46,744 nucleotides of DNA. Source: Cyanobacteria bacterium UBA2566 (lineage in GTDB: Bacteria; Cyanobacteriota; Cyanobacteriia; Cyanobacteriales; Desertifilaceae). The stretch spans positions 1 through 46,744 of the forward strand of contig DDLS01000036.1 in assembly GCA_002340255.1 (NCBI GenBank). Direction: 5' to 3'. How positions within the stretch are numbered: position 1 is the first letter of the stretch; the number at the start of each line of letters is the position of its first letter. The notes under the pieces were generated by a model. It was not told the origin of the DNA, searched no databases, and saw only the letters and a program-made list of their open reading frames with translations. A program made the position numbers and the translations under genes. Positions 8,597 to 16,528 of this stretch are shown here, piece by piece.

Positions 8597-9136
8597 ATGG
8601 AAGAAAAAGAAAAGAAAGGCAAATCTCGCAAAGCCAACCGCAATCGAGAAAAAGAAAGTGAATGGCAAGAGCGGGTGGTGCAAATCCGCCGGGTGACCAA
8701 GGTGGTCAAAGGGGGTAAAAAATTAAGCTTCCGGGCGATCGTTGTTGTCGGCAATGAGCGCGGGCAAGTCGGTGTAGGCGTGGGTAAAGCCAGCGATGTC
8801 ATTGGAGCAGTAAAAAAAGGAGTCGCTGATGCCAAAAAACATCTGATTACCGTACCCCTAACCAAATCTAACTCTTTGCCTCATCCATCCACCGGAGAAG
8901 CCACCGGCGCTAGAGTGATGATGCGTCCAGCCGCTCCCGGTACTGGGGTAATTGCTGGGGGTTCAGTGCGTACTGTGCTAGAACTGGCAGGAGTTCAGAA
9001 TGCTCTAGCCAAACAACTCGGTTCCAATAACCCACTCAATAATGCCAGGGCAGCCGTTGATGCCTTGTCTAGCCTCCGTACCTTTGCGGATGTAGCCCAA
9101 GAACGGGGCATTGAGATCGAAAAACTTTATGTCTAG
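8597..9136 (+). CDS. rpsE: 30S ribosomal protein S5
   Basis: S5 (179 aa) lies at the mRNA entry and affects decoding accuracy. The double-stranded RNA-binding-like domain is at about residues 23-90, with the conserved RAIVVVGNERGQVGVGVGKA. A Lys/Glu-rich N-terminal extension precedes it, as in other cyanobacteria. No rpmD (L30) gene follows, which is normal for this phylum. Confidence 0.98.
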   Translation: MEEKEKKGKSRKANRNREKESEWQERVVQIRRVTKVVKGGKKLSFRAIVVVGNERGQVGVGVGKASDVIGAVKKGVADAKKHLITVPLTKSNSLPHPSTGEATGARVMMRPAAPGTGVIAGGSVRTVLELAGVQNALAKQLGSNNPLNNARAAVDALSSLRTFADVAQERGIEIEKLYV

Positions 9137-9190
9137 CGCCCAAGAAGGGACTAACCAGAGAGTAAACCGGTAAGCGCAAGGATAAATACC

Positions 9191-9637
9191 ATGAGATTAG
9201 AAGATGTTGCACCTCAAAAAGGTTCCCGTAAACGCCGCCGTCGCGTCGGTCGGGGAATCTCGGCAGGTCAGGGTGCCAGTTGCGGCTTTGGAATGCGGGG
9301 ACAAAAGTCTCGTTCCGGTCGTGGAACTCGTCCTGGGTTTGAAGGGGGACAAATGCCCCTGTATCGCCGTGTACCCAAACTGAAGCACTTTACAGTTATT
9401 AACAAACAACAGTACACTACGGTTAACATTCGTCAACTGGCTTCTCTCCCAGCTAATACTGAAGTGACTTTAGACTCATTGATGGACGCAGGAATTGTAA
9501 CCACCAATGACGGCCCCTTAAAAATCTTAGGAGATGGAGAAATTAGCGTAGCTCTGCAAGTGAAAGCAGCTCAATTTACCGCTAATGCTCGCACTAAACT
9601 CGAAGGCGCTGGAGGGAGTTGCCAGGTTTTAGAATAA
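9191..9637 (+). CDS. rplO: 50S ribosomal protein L15
   Basis: L15 (148 aa) is a late-assembly protein. The Gly/Arg-rich N-terminal extension (residues about 10-55, including RRVGRGISAGQGASCGFGMRG) and GFEGGQMPLYRRVPK are family signatures. It is followed by a 182-bp gap containing a strong hairpin before secY. Confidence 0.97.
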   Translation: MRLEDVAPQKGSRKRRRRVGRGISAGQGASCGFGMRGQKSRSGRGTRPGFEGGQMPLYRRVPKLKHFTVINKQQYTTVNIRQLASLPANTEVTLDSLMDAGIVTTNDGPLKILGDGEISVALQVKAAQFTANARTKLEGAGGSCQVLE

Positions 9638-9657
9638 GGCGCTTTTCGCTTCGCGGG

Positions 9658-9681
9658 CATGTTTCGGCTGTCGCCGACATG
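9658..9681 (+). repeat. hairpin between rplO and secY
   Basis: CATGT-CGGC (9658-9662, 9665-9668) pairs with GCCG-ACATG (9673-9681) around a TGTC loop, giving 9 bp with a TT bulge. It sits inside a longer stretch with GCGC-rich ends (about 9640-9711) resembling the dispersed palindromic elements of cyanobacteria. There is no U-run, so it is not a simple terminator. It could attenuate transcription or stabilise the upstream mRNA. Confidence 0.5.
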
Positions 9682-9819
9682 AACCTGTCGGAGAAAATCC
9701 GAAATGCGCTAGGCAAAAGGCAAGAAGCGCAAGGAAAAAGCTTCATCGCCTAAGACCATTCAGTTGGAAATTGCCAATGTTCACCCACCTATTTACCGTC
9801 GTCATCGAGGTATCCCTTA

Positions 9820-11127
9820 ATGACCGTTAGTCGAGACAAAACCCCAAGCGCTCAAGAAACGTTTATCCAGATGGCTCAAGCAGCCGGCCTTAGAGGTCGG
9901 TTGCTCGTCACTCTGGGCTTATTAATTTTGGCTAGATTAGGGGTTTATATCCCCGTCATTGGCATTGACCGACAACAATTTAGCCGCAATATTGAAGGCA
10001 GTCCAGTTATTGGATTATTAGACCTATTTTCCGGTGGTGGGATTTCTCAACTGGGTGTTTTTGCCCTGGGTATCCTTCCCTTTATTAATGCCTCCATCAT
10101 TATCCAATTACTCACTGCTGCTCTGCCCTCATTGGAAGATTTACAGAAAAATGAGGGAGAAGCCGGACGGCGTAAACTCTCCCAAGTCACCCGCTATGTT
10201 GCCCTAGGATGGTGCATCCTTCAGAGTGTGGGGATTGGGTTATGGTTAAATAGCGCTCCTGGAGTGGCCTTAAATCCAGGGCCAACTTTTGTGATCCAAA
10301 CCGTTTTAGCCTTAAGTGCTGGTTCCATGTTAGTCATGTGGTTTGGAGAAGTGATTACTGAACGAGGTATCGGCAACGGTGCGTCGTTATTGATTTTTGT
10401 CAATATTGTTTCTACGTTACCCCGATCCATTGGCCAAACCATCGAGTTAGCCTCTAGTGGAGATAGCAGCATTGTTGGACGCACCGTGATTTTGGTCATG
10501 GTCTTTCTAGTGATGATTGTCGGTATTGTGTTTGTTCAGGAAGGAACACGCCGAATCCCCATTATCTCCGCTCGCCGTCAAGTGGGTCGAAAACTGTATT
10601 TGGAAAAAAGTAGCTATCTTCCCTTGCGATTAAATCAAGGTGGAGTAATGCCTATTATTTTTGCTTCCGCGGTCTTGATTTTACCGGTAACTTTGGCTGA
10701 GTTAACGGGCAGTTCAGCGATTGTTAGTGTAGTTCAATATCTGAGTCCAGGAGGCGCGTTATATATTCCGTTCTACTTGACCATGATTCTGTTTTTTAGC
10801 TATTTCTATGCTTCCTTGATTATGAATCCTGTGGATGTGGCTCAAAACCTGAAAAAAATGGGTTCGAGTATCCCTGGCATTCGTCCTGGAAAAGCAACGA
10901 GTGAGTATATCGAACGGGTTCTGAATCGGTTGACGTTCTTAGGAGCTGTGTTTTTAGGCATTGTGGCTATTGTGCCTACAGTGGTTGAAGGCTTGACCCG
11001 CGTCCCAACATTTCAAGGATTAGGCGCAACCTCCCTACTGATTTTAGTTGGGGTGGCGATTGACACCGCGAAGCAAATTCAAACCTATGTGATTTCTCAA
11101 CGTTATGAAGGGATGGTGAAACAGTAG
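9820..11127 (+). CDS. secY: preprotein translocase subunit SecY
   Basis: SecY (435 aa) is the channel of the Sec translocon. In cyanobacteria it serves both plasma and thylakoid membranes. Ten hydrophobic segments can be followed. The first follows AAGLRGRLLVTLGLLILARLG, the second contains the plug region (GGGISQLGVFALGILPFI), and ITERGIGNGASLLIF is a conserved SecY motif. Its usual place is between L15 and adenylate kinase, and adk follows after 4 bp. Confidence 0.97.
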   Translation: MTVSRDKTPSAQETFIQMAQAAGLRGRLLVTLGLLILARLGVYIPVIGIDRQQFSRNIEGSPVIGLLDLFSGGGISQLGVFALGILPFINASIIIQLLTAALPSLEDLQKNEGEAGRRKLSQVTRYVALGWCILQSVGIGLWLNSAPGVALNPGPTFVIQTVLALSAGSMLVMWFGEVITERGIGNGASLLIFVNIVSTLPRSIGQTIELASSGDSSIVGRTVILVMVFLVMIVGIVFVQEGTRRIPIISARRQVGRKLYLEKSSYLPLRLNQGGVMPIIFASAVLILPVTLAELTGSSAIVSVVQYLSPGGALYIPFYLTMILFFSYFYASLIMNPVDVAQNLKKMGSSIPGIRPGKATSEYIERVLNRLTFLGAVFLGIVAIVPTVVEGLTRVPTFQGLGATSLLILVGVAIDTAKQIQTYVISQRYEGMVKQ

Positions 11128-11131
11128 TGTC

Positions 11132-11692
11132 ATGTCAAGGTTGATTTTTATTGGCCCCCCAGGTTCTGGGAAGGGAACCCAAGCCGCAGAACTCTCAAAA
11201 CGAGAGAAAATCCCCCATATTTCTACTGGGGAAATTCTCCGTAATAGTGTGGCGAACAAGACTGATTTGGGATTAAAAGCTAAGTATTATATGGATCAAG
11301 GGTCTTTAGTTCCCGATCAGTTAGTCTTCGATTTAGTGGAGGAGCGGTTAAGTCAAGAAGATGCCCAGAATGGGTGGATTTTAGATGGTTTTCCCCGTAA
11401 CAGTTCCCAGGCGGAGACATTTCAGCAAATGTTGTATGCCAAAAATAGAGATTGTGATTATGCCATTTTTTTAGAAGTGCCAGACGCAATTTTAATTGAG
11501 CGGCTTTTGTTGAGAGGACGGGCTGATGATACAGCTGAGACGATTCGCCATCGATTAGATGTTTATCAAGAGGAGACTCAACCTTTGATTGATTTCTATG
11601 GCGCTCGAGGTAAACTGAGGCGGATTCGGGGAAATCAGCCCGTCGAGAAGGTAACTCAGGATTTACAACATGCTTTGACAACGGGACATTAG
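11132..11692 (+). CDS. adk: adenylate kinase (short form)
   Basis: This enzyme interconverts ATP + AMP and 2 ADP. The P-loop GPPGSGKGTQA is at residues 8-18, followed by the AMP-binding STGEILR and DGFPRN motifs. At 186 aa it lacks the 30-residue zinc-type LID insertion. The LID is the short RLLLRGRADDTAETIRHRL form typical of cyanobacteria. It is probably transcribed with secY. A promoter-like sequence for infA begins shortly after its stop. Confidence 0.95.
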   Translation: MSRLIFIGPPGSGKGTQAAELSKREKIPHISTGEILRNSVANKTDLGLKAKYYMDQGSLVPDQLVFDLVEERLSQEDAQNGWILDGFPRNSSQAETFQQMLYAKNRDCDYAIFLEVPDAILIERLLLRGRADDTAETIRHRLDVYQEETQPLIDFYGARGKLRRIRGNQPVEKVTQDLQHALTTGH

Positions 11693-11721
11693 TGGTTAGT
11701 TAACCGATAACAAGATAGAGT

Positions 11722-11750
11722 TTGACAAAAAAAATTTGATAAGATATGTA
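11722..11750 (+). promoter_or_regulatory. sigma70-type promoter upstream of infA
   Basis: TTGACA (11722-11727) and TATGTA (11745-11750) are separated by exactly 17 nt, with an A-rich spacer. This is the best promoter-like sequence in the cluster. Transcription would start near 11756-11758, giving infA a leader of about 80 nt that begins with the hairpin at 11755-11777. Confidence 0.6.
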
Positions 11751-11754
11751 AAGA

Positions 11755-11777
11755 CCCCGAAAACTCTGTTTTCGGGG
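11755..11777 (+). promoter_or_regulatory. perfect hairpin at the predicted 5' end of the infA transcript
   Basis: CCCCGAAAA (11755-11763) and TTTTCGGGG (11769-11777) form a perfect 9-bp stem with a CTCTG loop. Taken alone it resembles an adk terminator, but no U-run follows. Its position just after the -10 box suggests a 5'-terminal stem-loop that may protect the infA mRNA or act in early termination. Confidence 0.55.
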
Positions 11778-11836
11778 CATAGTCATGGGACGTAGATTCC
11801 TGTACTAAAAACCTGTTGAATTGAGGATAGATTACA

Positions 11837-12061
11837 TTGGCTAAACAAGATTTAATTGAAATGGAAGGGCAAGTTACGGAATCCTTGCCTAATGCCATGT
11901 TTCGGGTGGACTTGGATAACGGGTTTAATGTATTAGCTCATATTTCGGGCAAAATCCGTCGGAACTATATCAAAATTCTGCCGGGCGATCGCGTGAAAGT
12001 TGAATTAACTCCCTATGATTTAACCAAAGGGAGAATCACCTATCGATTGCGTAAGAAATAG
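11837..12061 (+). CDS. infA: translation initiation factor IF-1
   Basis: IF-1 (74 aa) binds the 30S A site during initiation. The S1/OB fold is evident in MAKQDLIEMEGQVTESLPNA, ending RITYRLRKK, and the length is standard. The only start that fits homologues is TTG at 11837. The rare start codon and its own promoter-like sequence suggest separate control from secY-adk. Confidence 0.96.
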   Translation: MAKQDLIEMEGQVTESLPNAMFRVDLDNGFNVLAHISGKIRRNYIKILPGDRVKVELTPYDLTKGRITYRLRKK

Positions 12062-12087
12062 AGGAATTTAGATCTCCCTCGTCTGAT

Positions 12088-12117
12088 TTGACAAAACCGA
12101 AGTAAAACTGATAAGAT
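12088..12117 (+). promoter_or_regulatory. sigma70-type promoter upstream of rpmJ
   Basis: TTGACA (12088-12093) and TAAGAT (12112-12117) are spaced by 18 nt, ending about 30 bp before the rpmJ start. It resembles the infA promoter in having a perfect -35 box. It would drive rpmJ-rpsM-rpsK-rpoA apart from infA. Confidence 0.45.
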
Positions 12118-12147
12118 GTTATATTTGTAGACATTCAAAAATAGGGC

Positions 12148-12261
12148 ATGAAAGTCCGAGCATCCGTCCGGAAAATGTGTGAGAAATGCCGAGTTATCCG
12201 CCGTAAAGGTCGGGTAATGGTGATCTGTTCTAACCCAAAACATAAGCAACGTCAAGGTTAA
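12148..12261 (+). CDS. rpmJ: 50S ribosomal protein L36
   Basis: This is a 37-residue gene reading MKVRASVRKMCEKC, then RRKGRVMVICSNPKHKQRQG. Cys11, Cys14, Cys27 and His32 are the zinc ligands of the C+ type of L36, so this copy should bind zinc. L36 is the smallest large-subunit protein and lies between infA and rpsM in the normal order. Confidence 0.97.
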   Translation: MKVRASVRKMCEKCRVIRRKGRVMVICSNPKHKQRQG

Positions 12262-12312
12262 CTTCAACCCCAGACCTGAATCAATTGGGATTACGTTTTA
12301 GAGTGGATCGAT

Positions 12313-12328
12313 TCTCCCCCTAGGGAGA
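12313..12328 (+). promoter_or_regulatory. short hairpin in the rpsM leader
   Basis: TCTCCC (12313-12318) and GGGAGA (12323-12328) flank a 4-nt CCTA loop, 40 bp before rpsM. It may be a weak terminator of rpmJ or part of the rpsM leader. The call rests on symmetry alone. Confidence 0.35.
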
Positions 12329-12367
12329 TGACCTAAGTTAAGTTGTTCAAGACGAGGGAGAAAAAGT

Positions 12368-12751
12368 GTGGCCAGAATAGCTGGTGTAGACCTACCGCGA
12401 GATAAGCGCATAGAAATAGGTCTAACCTACATCTATGGGATCGGCTTAAGCCGTTCCCAAAAGATATTAGCGGATACTGGAGTAAATCCAGATACAAGAG
12501 TTAAAGATTTAACCGATGCGGATATTGTTGCCTTAAGAGGTACGGTAGAAAGCCAATATCAAATCGAAGGGGATCTCAGACGTTGGGAGGCAATGAATAT
12601 CAAGCGTCTGATGGACATTGGAACCTATCGGGGCAGACGGCATCGTATGGGATTACCTGTACGAGGACAACGAACCCGCACCAATGCCCGTACCCGTCGT
12701 GGAGTCCGCCGTACAGTAGCCGGTAAGAAAAAAGCAGCCGCTAAGAAATAA
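12368..12751 (+). CDS. rpsM: 30S ribosomal protein S13
   Basis: S13 (127 aa) lies in the 30S head and forms intersubunit bridges. It starts at GTG 12368 with ARIAGVDLPRDKRIEIGLTY. The helix-two-turn-helix region and the C-terminal GQRTRTNARTRRG tail that reaches P-site tRNA are present. A Lys/Ala-rich end is normal. Confidence 0.97.
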   Translation: MARIAGVDLPRDKRIEIGLTYIYGIGLSRSQKILADTGVNPDTRVKDLTDADIVALRGTVESQYQIEGDLRRWEAMNIKRLMDIGTYRGRRHRMGLPVRGQRTRTNARTRRGVRRTVAGKKKAAAKK

Positions 12752-12836
12752 CCTGCTGTTGGATGAGATCGCCCGGATTGGGATTAGTCCATTCAAAGAC
12801 CTTTGAGATCAAGATACATAGAGTGCAACATAAATC

Positions 12837-13226
12837 ATGGCACGACCAAAGAAAACAGGCCCTAAAAAGCAAAAGCGAAATATTCCTAATGGTGTAGCTC
12901 ACATTCAATCGACGTTCAACAACACGATTGTCTCCATTACTGCTCCTAACGGAGATGTGATTTCTTGGGCTTCAGCCGGATCGAGTGGATTTAAGGGAGC
13001 GAAAAAAGGCACCCCCTTTGCGGCTCAGACAGCCGCCGATAGTGCTGCTCGTCGGGCGATCGACCAAGGAATGCGACAAATCGAAGTTATGGTGAGTGGC
13101 CCGGGGTCGGGGCGAGAAACGGCCATCCGTGCCCTACAAGGTTCCGGATTGGAAATTACCCTCATTCGAGATGTAACCCCCATTCCCCATAATGGGTGTC
13201 GTCCTCCAAAACGGCGGCGGGTGTAA
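12837..13226 (+). CDS. rpsK: 30S ribosomal protein S11
   Basis: S11 (129 aa) is a platform protein next to the mRNA exit. The signatures AHIQSTFNNTIVSITAPNGD and the C-terminal IRDVTPIPHNGCRPPKRRRV are diagnostic. No rpsD (S4) gene follows, which is normal for cyanobacteria. Confidence 0.98.
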   Translation: MARPKKTGPKKQKRNIPNGVAHIQSTFNNTIVSITAPNGDVISWASAGSSGFKGAKKGTPFAAQTAADSAARRAIDQGMRQIEVMVSGPGSGRETAIRALQGSGLEITLIRDVTPIPHNGCRPPKRRRV

Positions 13227-13345
13227 GGATCGTTCCTATTCTGCAACAAATGCAGATGAGACGACCTCACCCCATTCAATCAAAGAAAACAGCTAGGAAG
13301 GTCATGTGTCGCCCTCCTAGAAACCAGGCGAAGGGAGGTGGCTCT

Positions 13346-14287
13346 GTGGGGCAGTTTCAAGTTGAATGTGTTGAAAGTTATACCGAAAAAGATCAAAGTC
13401 AGTATAGCCGATTTATTCTAGAACCCCTAGAAAGAGGTCAAGGAACCACAGTAGGCAATGCCCTTAGACGGGTATTGCTTTCTAACCTAGTGGGAGCAGC
13501 AGTGACCTCGGTAAGGATTGAGAAAGTAAACCATGAGTTTGCAACCATCAAAGGCGTTCGGGAAGATGTACTCGAAATCTTACTGAACATGAAGGAAATC
13601 ATTGTTAAAAGCTACTCGAATCAACCCCAAATTGGCCGTTTAGTGGCTACGGGACCAAAAACCGTGCAAGCGAGCGACTTTGATTTACCGTCAGAAGTGG
13701 AATTAGTTAATGGGACTCAGAAGGTAGCTACCCTATCAGAGGATGCAACCTTAGAAATGGAGTTTCGGATTGAAACGGGTACAGGCTACCGATCGGTAGA
13801 CCGTAGTCGTCAAGATCCGACTGCCTTGGACTTTCTCCAGATTGATGCAATTTTTATGCCCGTATCTAAAGTCAATTATATGGTGGAAGATGCGCGGGTT
13901 GGGGGTTCCTTAGAACAAGACCGACTGATTCTTGATGTTACAACTAATGGGAGTATTACTCCTCAAGAAGCCCTATCTCAAGCATCAAACATATTGGTCG
14001 ATTTATTTAGTCCTCTCAAAGATATTACCTTTGAGCCACTCAAGGACGAGCCAGAACTGACTGATGATCCCAACAGTCAGATCCCGATTGAAGAATTACA
14101 GTTATCGGTGAGAGCTTACAACTGTCTCAAACGAGCGCAGATCAATAATGTATCAGATCTACTAGATTACACCCAAGAAGATTTGCTCGAGATCAAGAAC
14201 TTTGGAGCTAAATCGGCTGAAGAAGTGATTGAAGCCTTGCAACAGCGGTTAGGGATTACTCTGCCCCATGAAAAGGCCAAATCCTAA
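13346..14287 (+). CDS. rpoA: DNA-directed RNA polymerase subunit alpha
   Basis: The alpha subunit dimerises to nucleate RNA polymerase assembly and contacts activators. The N-terminal domain shows LEPLERGQGTTVGNALRRVL. The C-terminal domain, from about residue 240, shows SVRAYNCLKRAQI and the helix-hairpin-helix KNFGAKSAEEVIEAL. I start at GTG 13346 (313 aa) because AGGGAGG lies 7 nt upstream at 13332-13338 and homologues begin with this QFQVECVES segment. A reading frame open upstream into rpsK is an artefact. Confidence 0.96.
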   Translation: MGQFQVECVESYTEKDQSQYSRFILEPLERGQGTTVGNALRRVLLSNLVGAAVTSVRIEKVNHEFATIKGVREDVLEILLNMKEIIVKSYSNQPQIGRLVATGPKTVQASDFDLPSEVELVNGTQKVATLSEDATLEMEFRIETGTGYRSVDRSRQDPTALDFLQIDAIFMPVSKVNYMVEDARVGGSLEQDRLILDVTTNGSITPQEALSQASNILVDLFSPLKDITFEPLKDEPELTDDPNSQIPIEELQLSVRAYNCLKRAQINNVSDLLDYTQEDLLEIKNFGAKSAEEVIEALQQRLGITLPHEKAKS

Positions 14288-14338
14288 CTGAGGCCAGGGG
14301 TTAAATCTTGTCTAAATTTTGAAACGTGGAAAAGTGTT

Positions 14339-14728
14339 ATGCGTCATCGTTGTCGTGTCCCCAAGTTGGGAAAACCTGCTGACCAGCGTAAGGCTCTCCT
14401 GAGATCCTTAGCGACTGAGTTAATCCGTCATGGTCGGATTAAGACCACGAAAACACGGGCGAAAGCTGTCCGTAGTGAAGTGGAAAAAATGATTACCCTG
14501 GCGAAAAGTGGAACTCTAGCTGCCCGTCGCCAGGTTTTGGGCTATTTATACCTGAGTGGCAGCCCAGACCGCAAAGAACATATGCTGAAGAAAAAGCAAT
14601 TGGTTCATGCGCTGTTTGAACAAGTGCCCGATCGCTATGCCGATCGCCAAGGTGGATATACTCGCATTCTGCCCACCGTTCCTCGTCGAGGGGACAATGC
14701 AGAAATGGCGATTATTGAATTAGTCTAA
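14339..14728 (+). CDS. rplQ: 50S ribosomal protein L17 with an internal insertion
   Basis: L17 lies at the bottom of the large subunit near the tunnel exit. The start MRHRCRVPKLGKPADQRKAL and the end RRGDNAEMAIIELV are family hallmarks. At 129 aa it is about 13 residues longer than the 116-aa cyanobacterial norm. The extra residues (about 71-85, SGSPDRKEHMLKK) sit just before KQLVHALFEQ, where homologues read GYLYDKQLVHALFE. Confidence 0.95.
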   Translation: MRHRCRVPKLGKPADQRKALLRSLATELIRHGRIKTTKTRAKAVRSEVEKMITLAKSGTLAARRQVLGYLYLSGSPDRKEHMLKKKQLVHALFEQVPDRYADRQGGYTRILPTVPRRGDNAEMAIIELV

Positions 14729-14772
14729 GTCGAACCCTAAATCTAGGCGAGGGGAAAGACAGGGGAGTAAAA

Positions 14773-15621
14773 ATGAAATCCCGTTGGCAACTCAAAGACT
14801 CGGATAACTTGACCGATGAGCGTCAACGCATTGCTCTAGTCATTCAGTACCTGGGAACCCATTTCCACGGTTGGCAGCGGCAAGGAAAAGGCGAACGGAC
14901 GGTACAAGAGGAACTGGAGGCGGCGATCGCCTCAGTAACCAACCAGCAAGTTCCCGTAGTGGCTGCAGGTCGAACCGATACCGGAGTCCATGCAGCCGCT
15001 CAAGTTGCCCACTTCGATGTCTCTGGGCCCATTCCCCCTGAACGGTGGGCAACTATTCTCAATAGTCGCTTACCCGAAGATATCCTGATTCGGGGTTCTG
15101 CTCAGGTTGCCCCCACTTGGCACTCCCGGTTTTCCGCCCTTTGGCGACGGTATCGATATACCCTCTATACCCATGCCAATCCCAACCTATTTGTGCGCAA
15201 CCTGACTTGGCATTATTATTATCAACCTCTGGATGCCAACCGCATTCAAGCCGCCCTCGACCCCTTACTCGGTCGTCATCACCTATCCGCCTTTCATCGG
15301 GCAGGATCGAGTCGGACGCACTCCTGGGTAGATATTCAAACTGCCCAATGCACCACCCAAGAGCCATTTCTGGTGATAGAAGTCCAAGCCAATGGATTTC
15401 TCTATGGGATGATGCGGCTTCTAGTGGGATTATTGGTCAAAGTCGGTATCGCGGAAATGACTCCCACAGAATTTACTTATCTGTGGCAAGAGGAACGGCG
15501 AGATTTGGTGAAATACGCAGCTCCAGCCCAAGGCTTATGTTTACTGCGAGTTGGCTACCCAGATCCTCCCTTTCCCCCAGAAGTTTGGTTTGACACCCAA
15601 CCCCAATTTAAATTGGGTTAA
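14773..15621 (+). CDS. truA: tRNA pseudouridine(38-40) synthase TruA
   Basis: TruA converts uridines 38-40 of the tRNA anticodon stem to pseudouridine. The catalytic Asp69 lies in AAGRTDTGVHA, and QANGFLYGMMRLLVG is the conserved C-terminal core. At 282 aa it is of normal length. Its place between rplQ and rplM is conserved in cyanobacteria. Confidence 0.95.
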   Translation: MKSRWQLKDSDNLTDERQRIALVIQYLGTHFHGWQRQGKGERTVQEELEAAIASVTNQQVPVVAAGRTDTGVHAAAQVAHFDVSGPIPPERWATILNSRLPEDILIRGSAQVAPTWHSRFSALWRRYRYTLYTHANPNLFVRNLTWHYYYQPLDANRIQAALDPLLGRHHLSAFHRAGSSRTHSWVDIQTAQCTTQEPFLVIEVQANGFLYGMMRLLVGLLVKVGIAEMTPTEFTYLWQEERRDLVKYAAPAQGLCLLRVGYPDPPFPPEVWFDTQPQFKLG

Positions 15622-15656
15622 ACCAAATCGCCCTCTATCAAAACCAACCATTCATT

Positions 15657-16112
15657 ATGACTAAAACCTACTTACCTTCTCAAGAGACTCTCGACCGTAA
15701 ATGGTATGTGGTTGATGCTGATGGCCAGCGTCTTGGCCGTTTAGCAACAGAAGTGGCCAATATCTTACGAGGCAAAAATAAACCCACGTTTACTCCCCAT
15801 ATGGATGTTGGGGATTTTGTGGTTATTATCAACGCTGAAAAAATCCAGGTGACGGGTAAAAAGCGGGAGCAAAAACTCTATCGCCGCCATTCTGGTCGTC
15901 CGGGGGGAATGAAAACGGAAACCTTTGCCAAATTGCAAGGGCGAATTCCCGAGCGTATTCTGGAAAAAGCAGTGAAAGGAATGTTGCCTAAAAATGCTCT
16001 AGGACGCAAGCTGTTTACCAAGTTAAAAGTCTATGCGGGGCCAAAACATCCCCATGAGGCACAAACCCCCCAAGTCTTAGAATTGAAAACCGTACCAGAA
16101 GGAGATAACTAA
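15657..16112 (+). CDS. rplM: 50S ribosomal protein L13
   Basis: L13 (151 aa) is an early large-subunit assembly protein. The signatures WYVVDADGQRLGRLATEVA and RILEKAVKGMLPKNALGR are present. Its stop overlaps the rpsI start (TAATG), the usual coupled L13-S9 pair. Confidence 0.98.
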   Translation: MTKTYLPSQETLDRKWYVVDADGQRLGRLATEVANILRGKNKPTFTPHMDVGDFVVIINAEKIQVTGKKREQKLYRRHSGRPGGMKTETFAKLQGRIPERILEKAVKGMLPKNALGRKLFTKLKVYAGPKHPHEAQTPQVLELKTVPEGDN

Positions 16113-16528
16113 TGCAAGCTACTGAGAATCAAAACGATCGGGCTGTTTATTGGGGAACCGGACGTAGAAAGTCGTCCATTGCTCGCGTACGCTTGGTTCC
16201 CGGCCAAGGGGAGATGAAAATTAATGGTAAACCCGGAGATTTGTATCTCCAGTTCAATCCCCAATATCTGTCAGCAGCTAAAGCGCCTCTGGAAACCTTG
16301 GGTCTGGAAAATGACTATGACATTCTGGTGAATGTTACAGGAGGCGGATTAACGGGACAAGCCGACTCGATTCGTTTGGGTGTGGCGAGAGCTTTATGCG
16401 AGCTAGATCCAGATAATCGTCAACCTTTGAAAAGTGAAGGGTATCTTACCCGCGATCCGAGGGCAAAGGAGCGGAAAAAATATGGTTTACGCAAAGCCAG
16501 AAAAGCTCCTCAATACTCGAAACGTTAA
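16112..16528 (+). CDS. rpsI: 30S ribosomal protein S9
   Basis: S9 (138 aa) is a 30S head protein whose C-terminal tail touches P-site tRNA. GTGRRKSSIARVRLVPGQG and the C-terminal YGLRKARKAPQYSKR are diagnostic. The last two residues, KR, are the tRNA-contacting end. A gap of 521 bp follows. Confidence 0.98.
   Translation: MQATENQNDRAVYWGTGRRKSSIARVRLVPGQGEMKINGKPGDLYLQFNPQYLSAAKAPLETLGLENDYDILVNVTGGGLTGQADSIRLGVARALCELDPDNRQPLKSEGYLTRDPRAKERKKYGLRKARKAPQYSKR

Noticed and set aside
6584..9190. Missing rpsN (S14) and rpmD (L30) genes as deletions
   Set aside because: Cyanobacteria normally lack these genes at these places, so the gaps are ancestral.
13196..13345. An upstream extension of rpoA overlapping rpsK
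   Set aside because: Homologues begin at the GTG 13346 with a good ribosome binding site 7 nt before it; the extension is open by chance.
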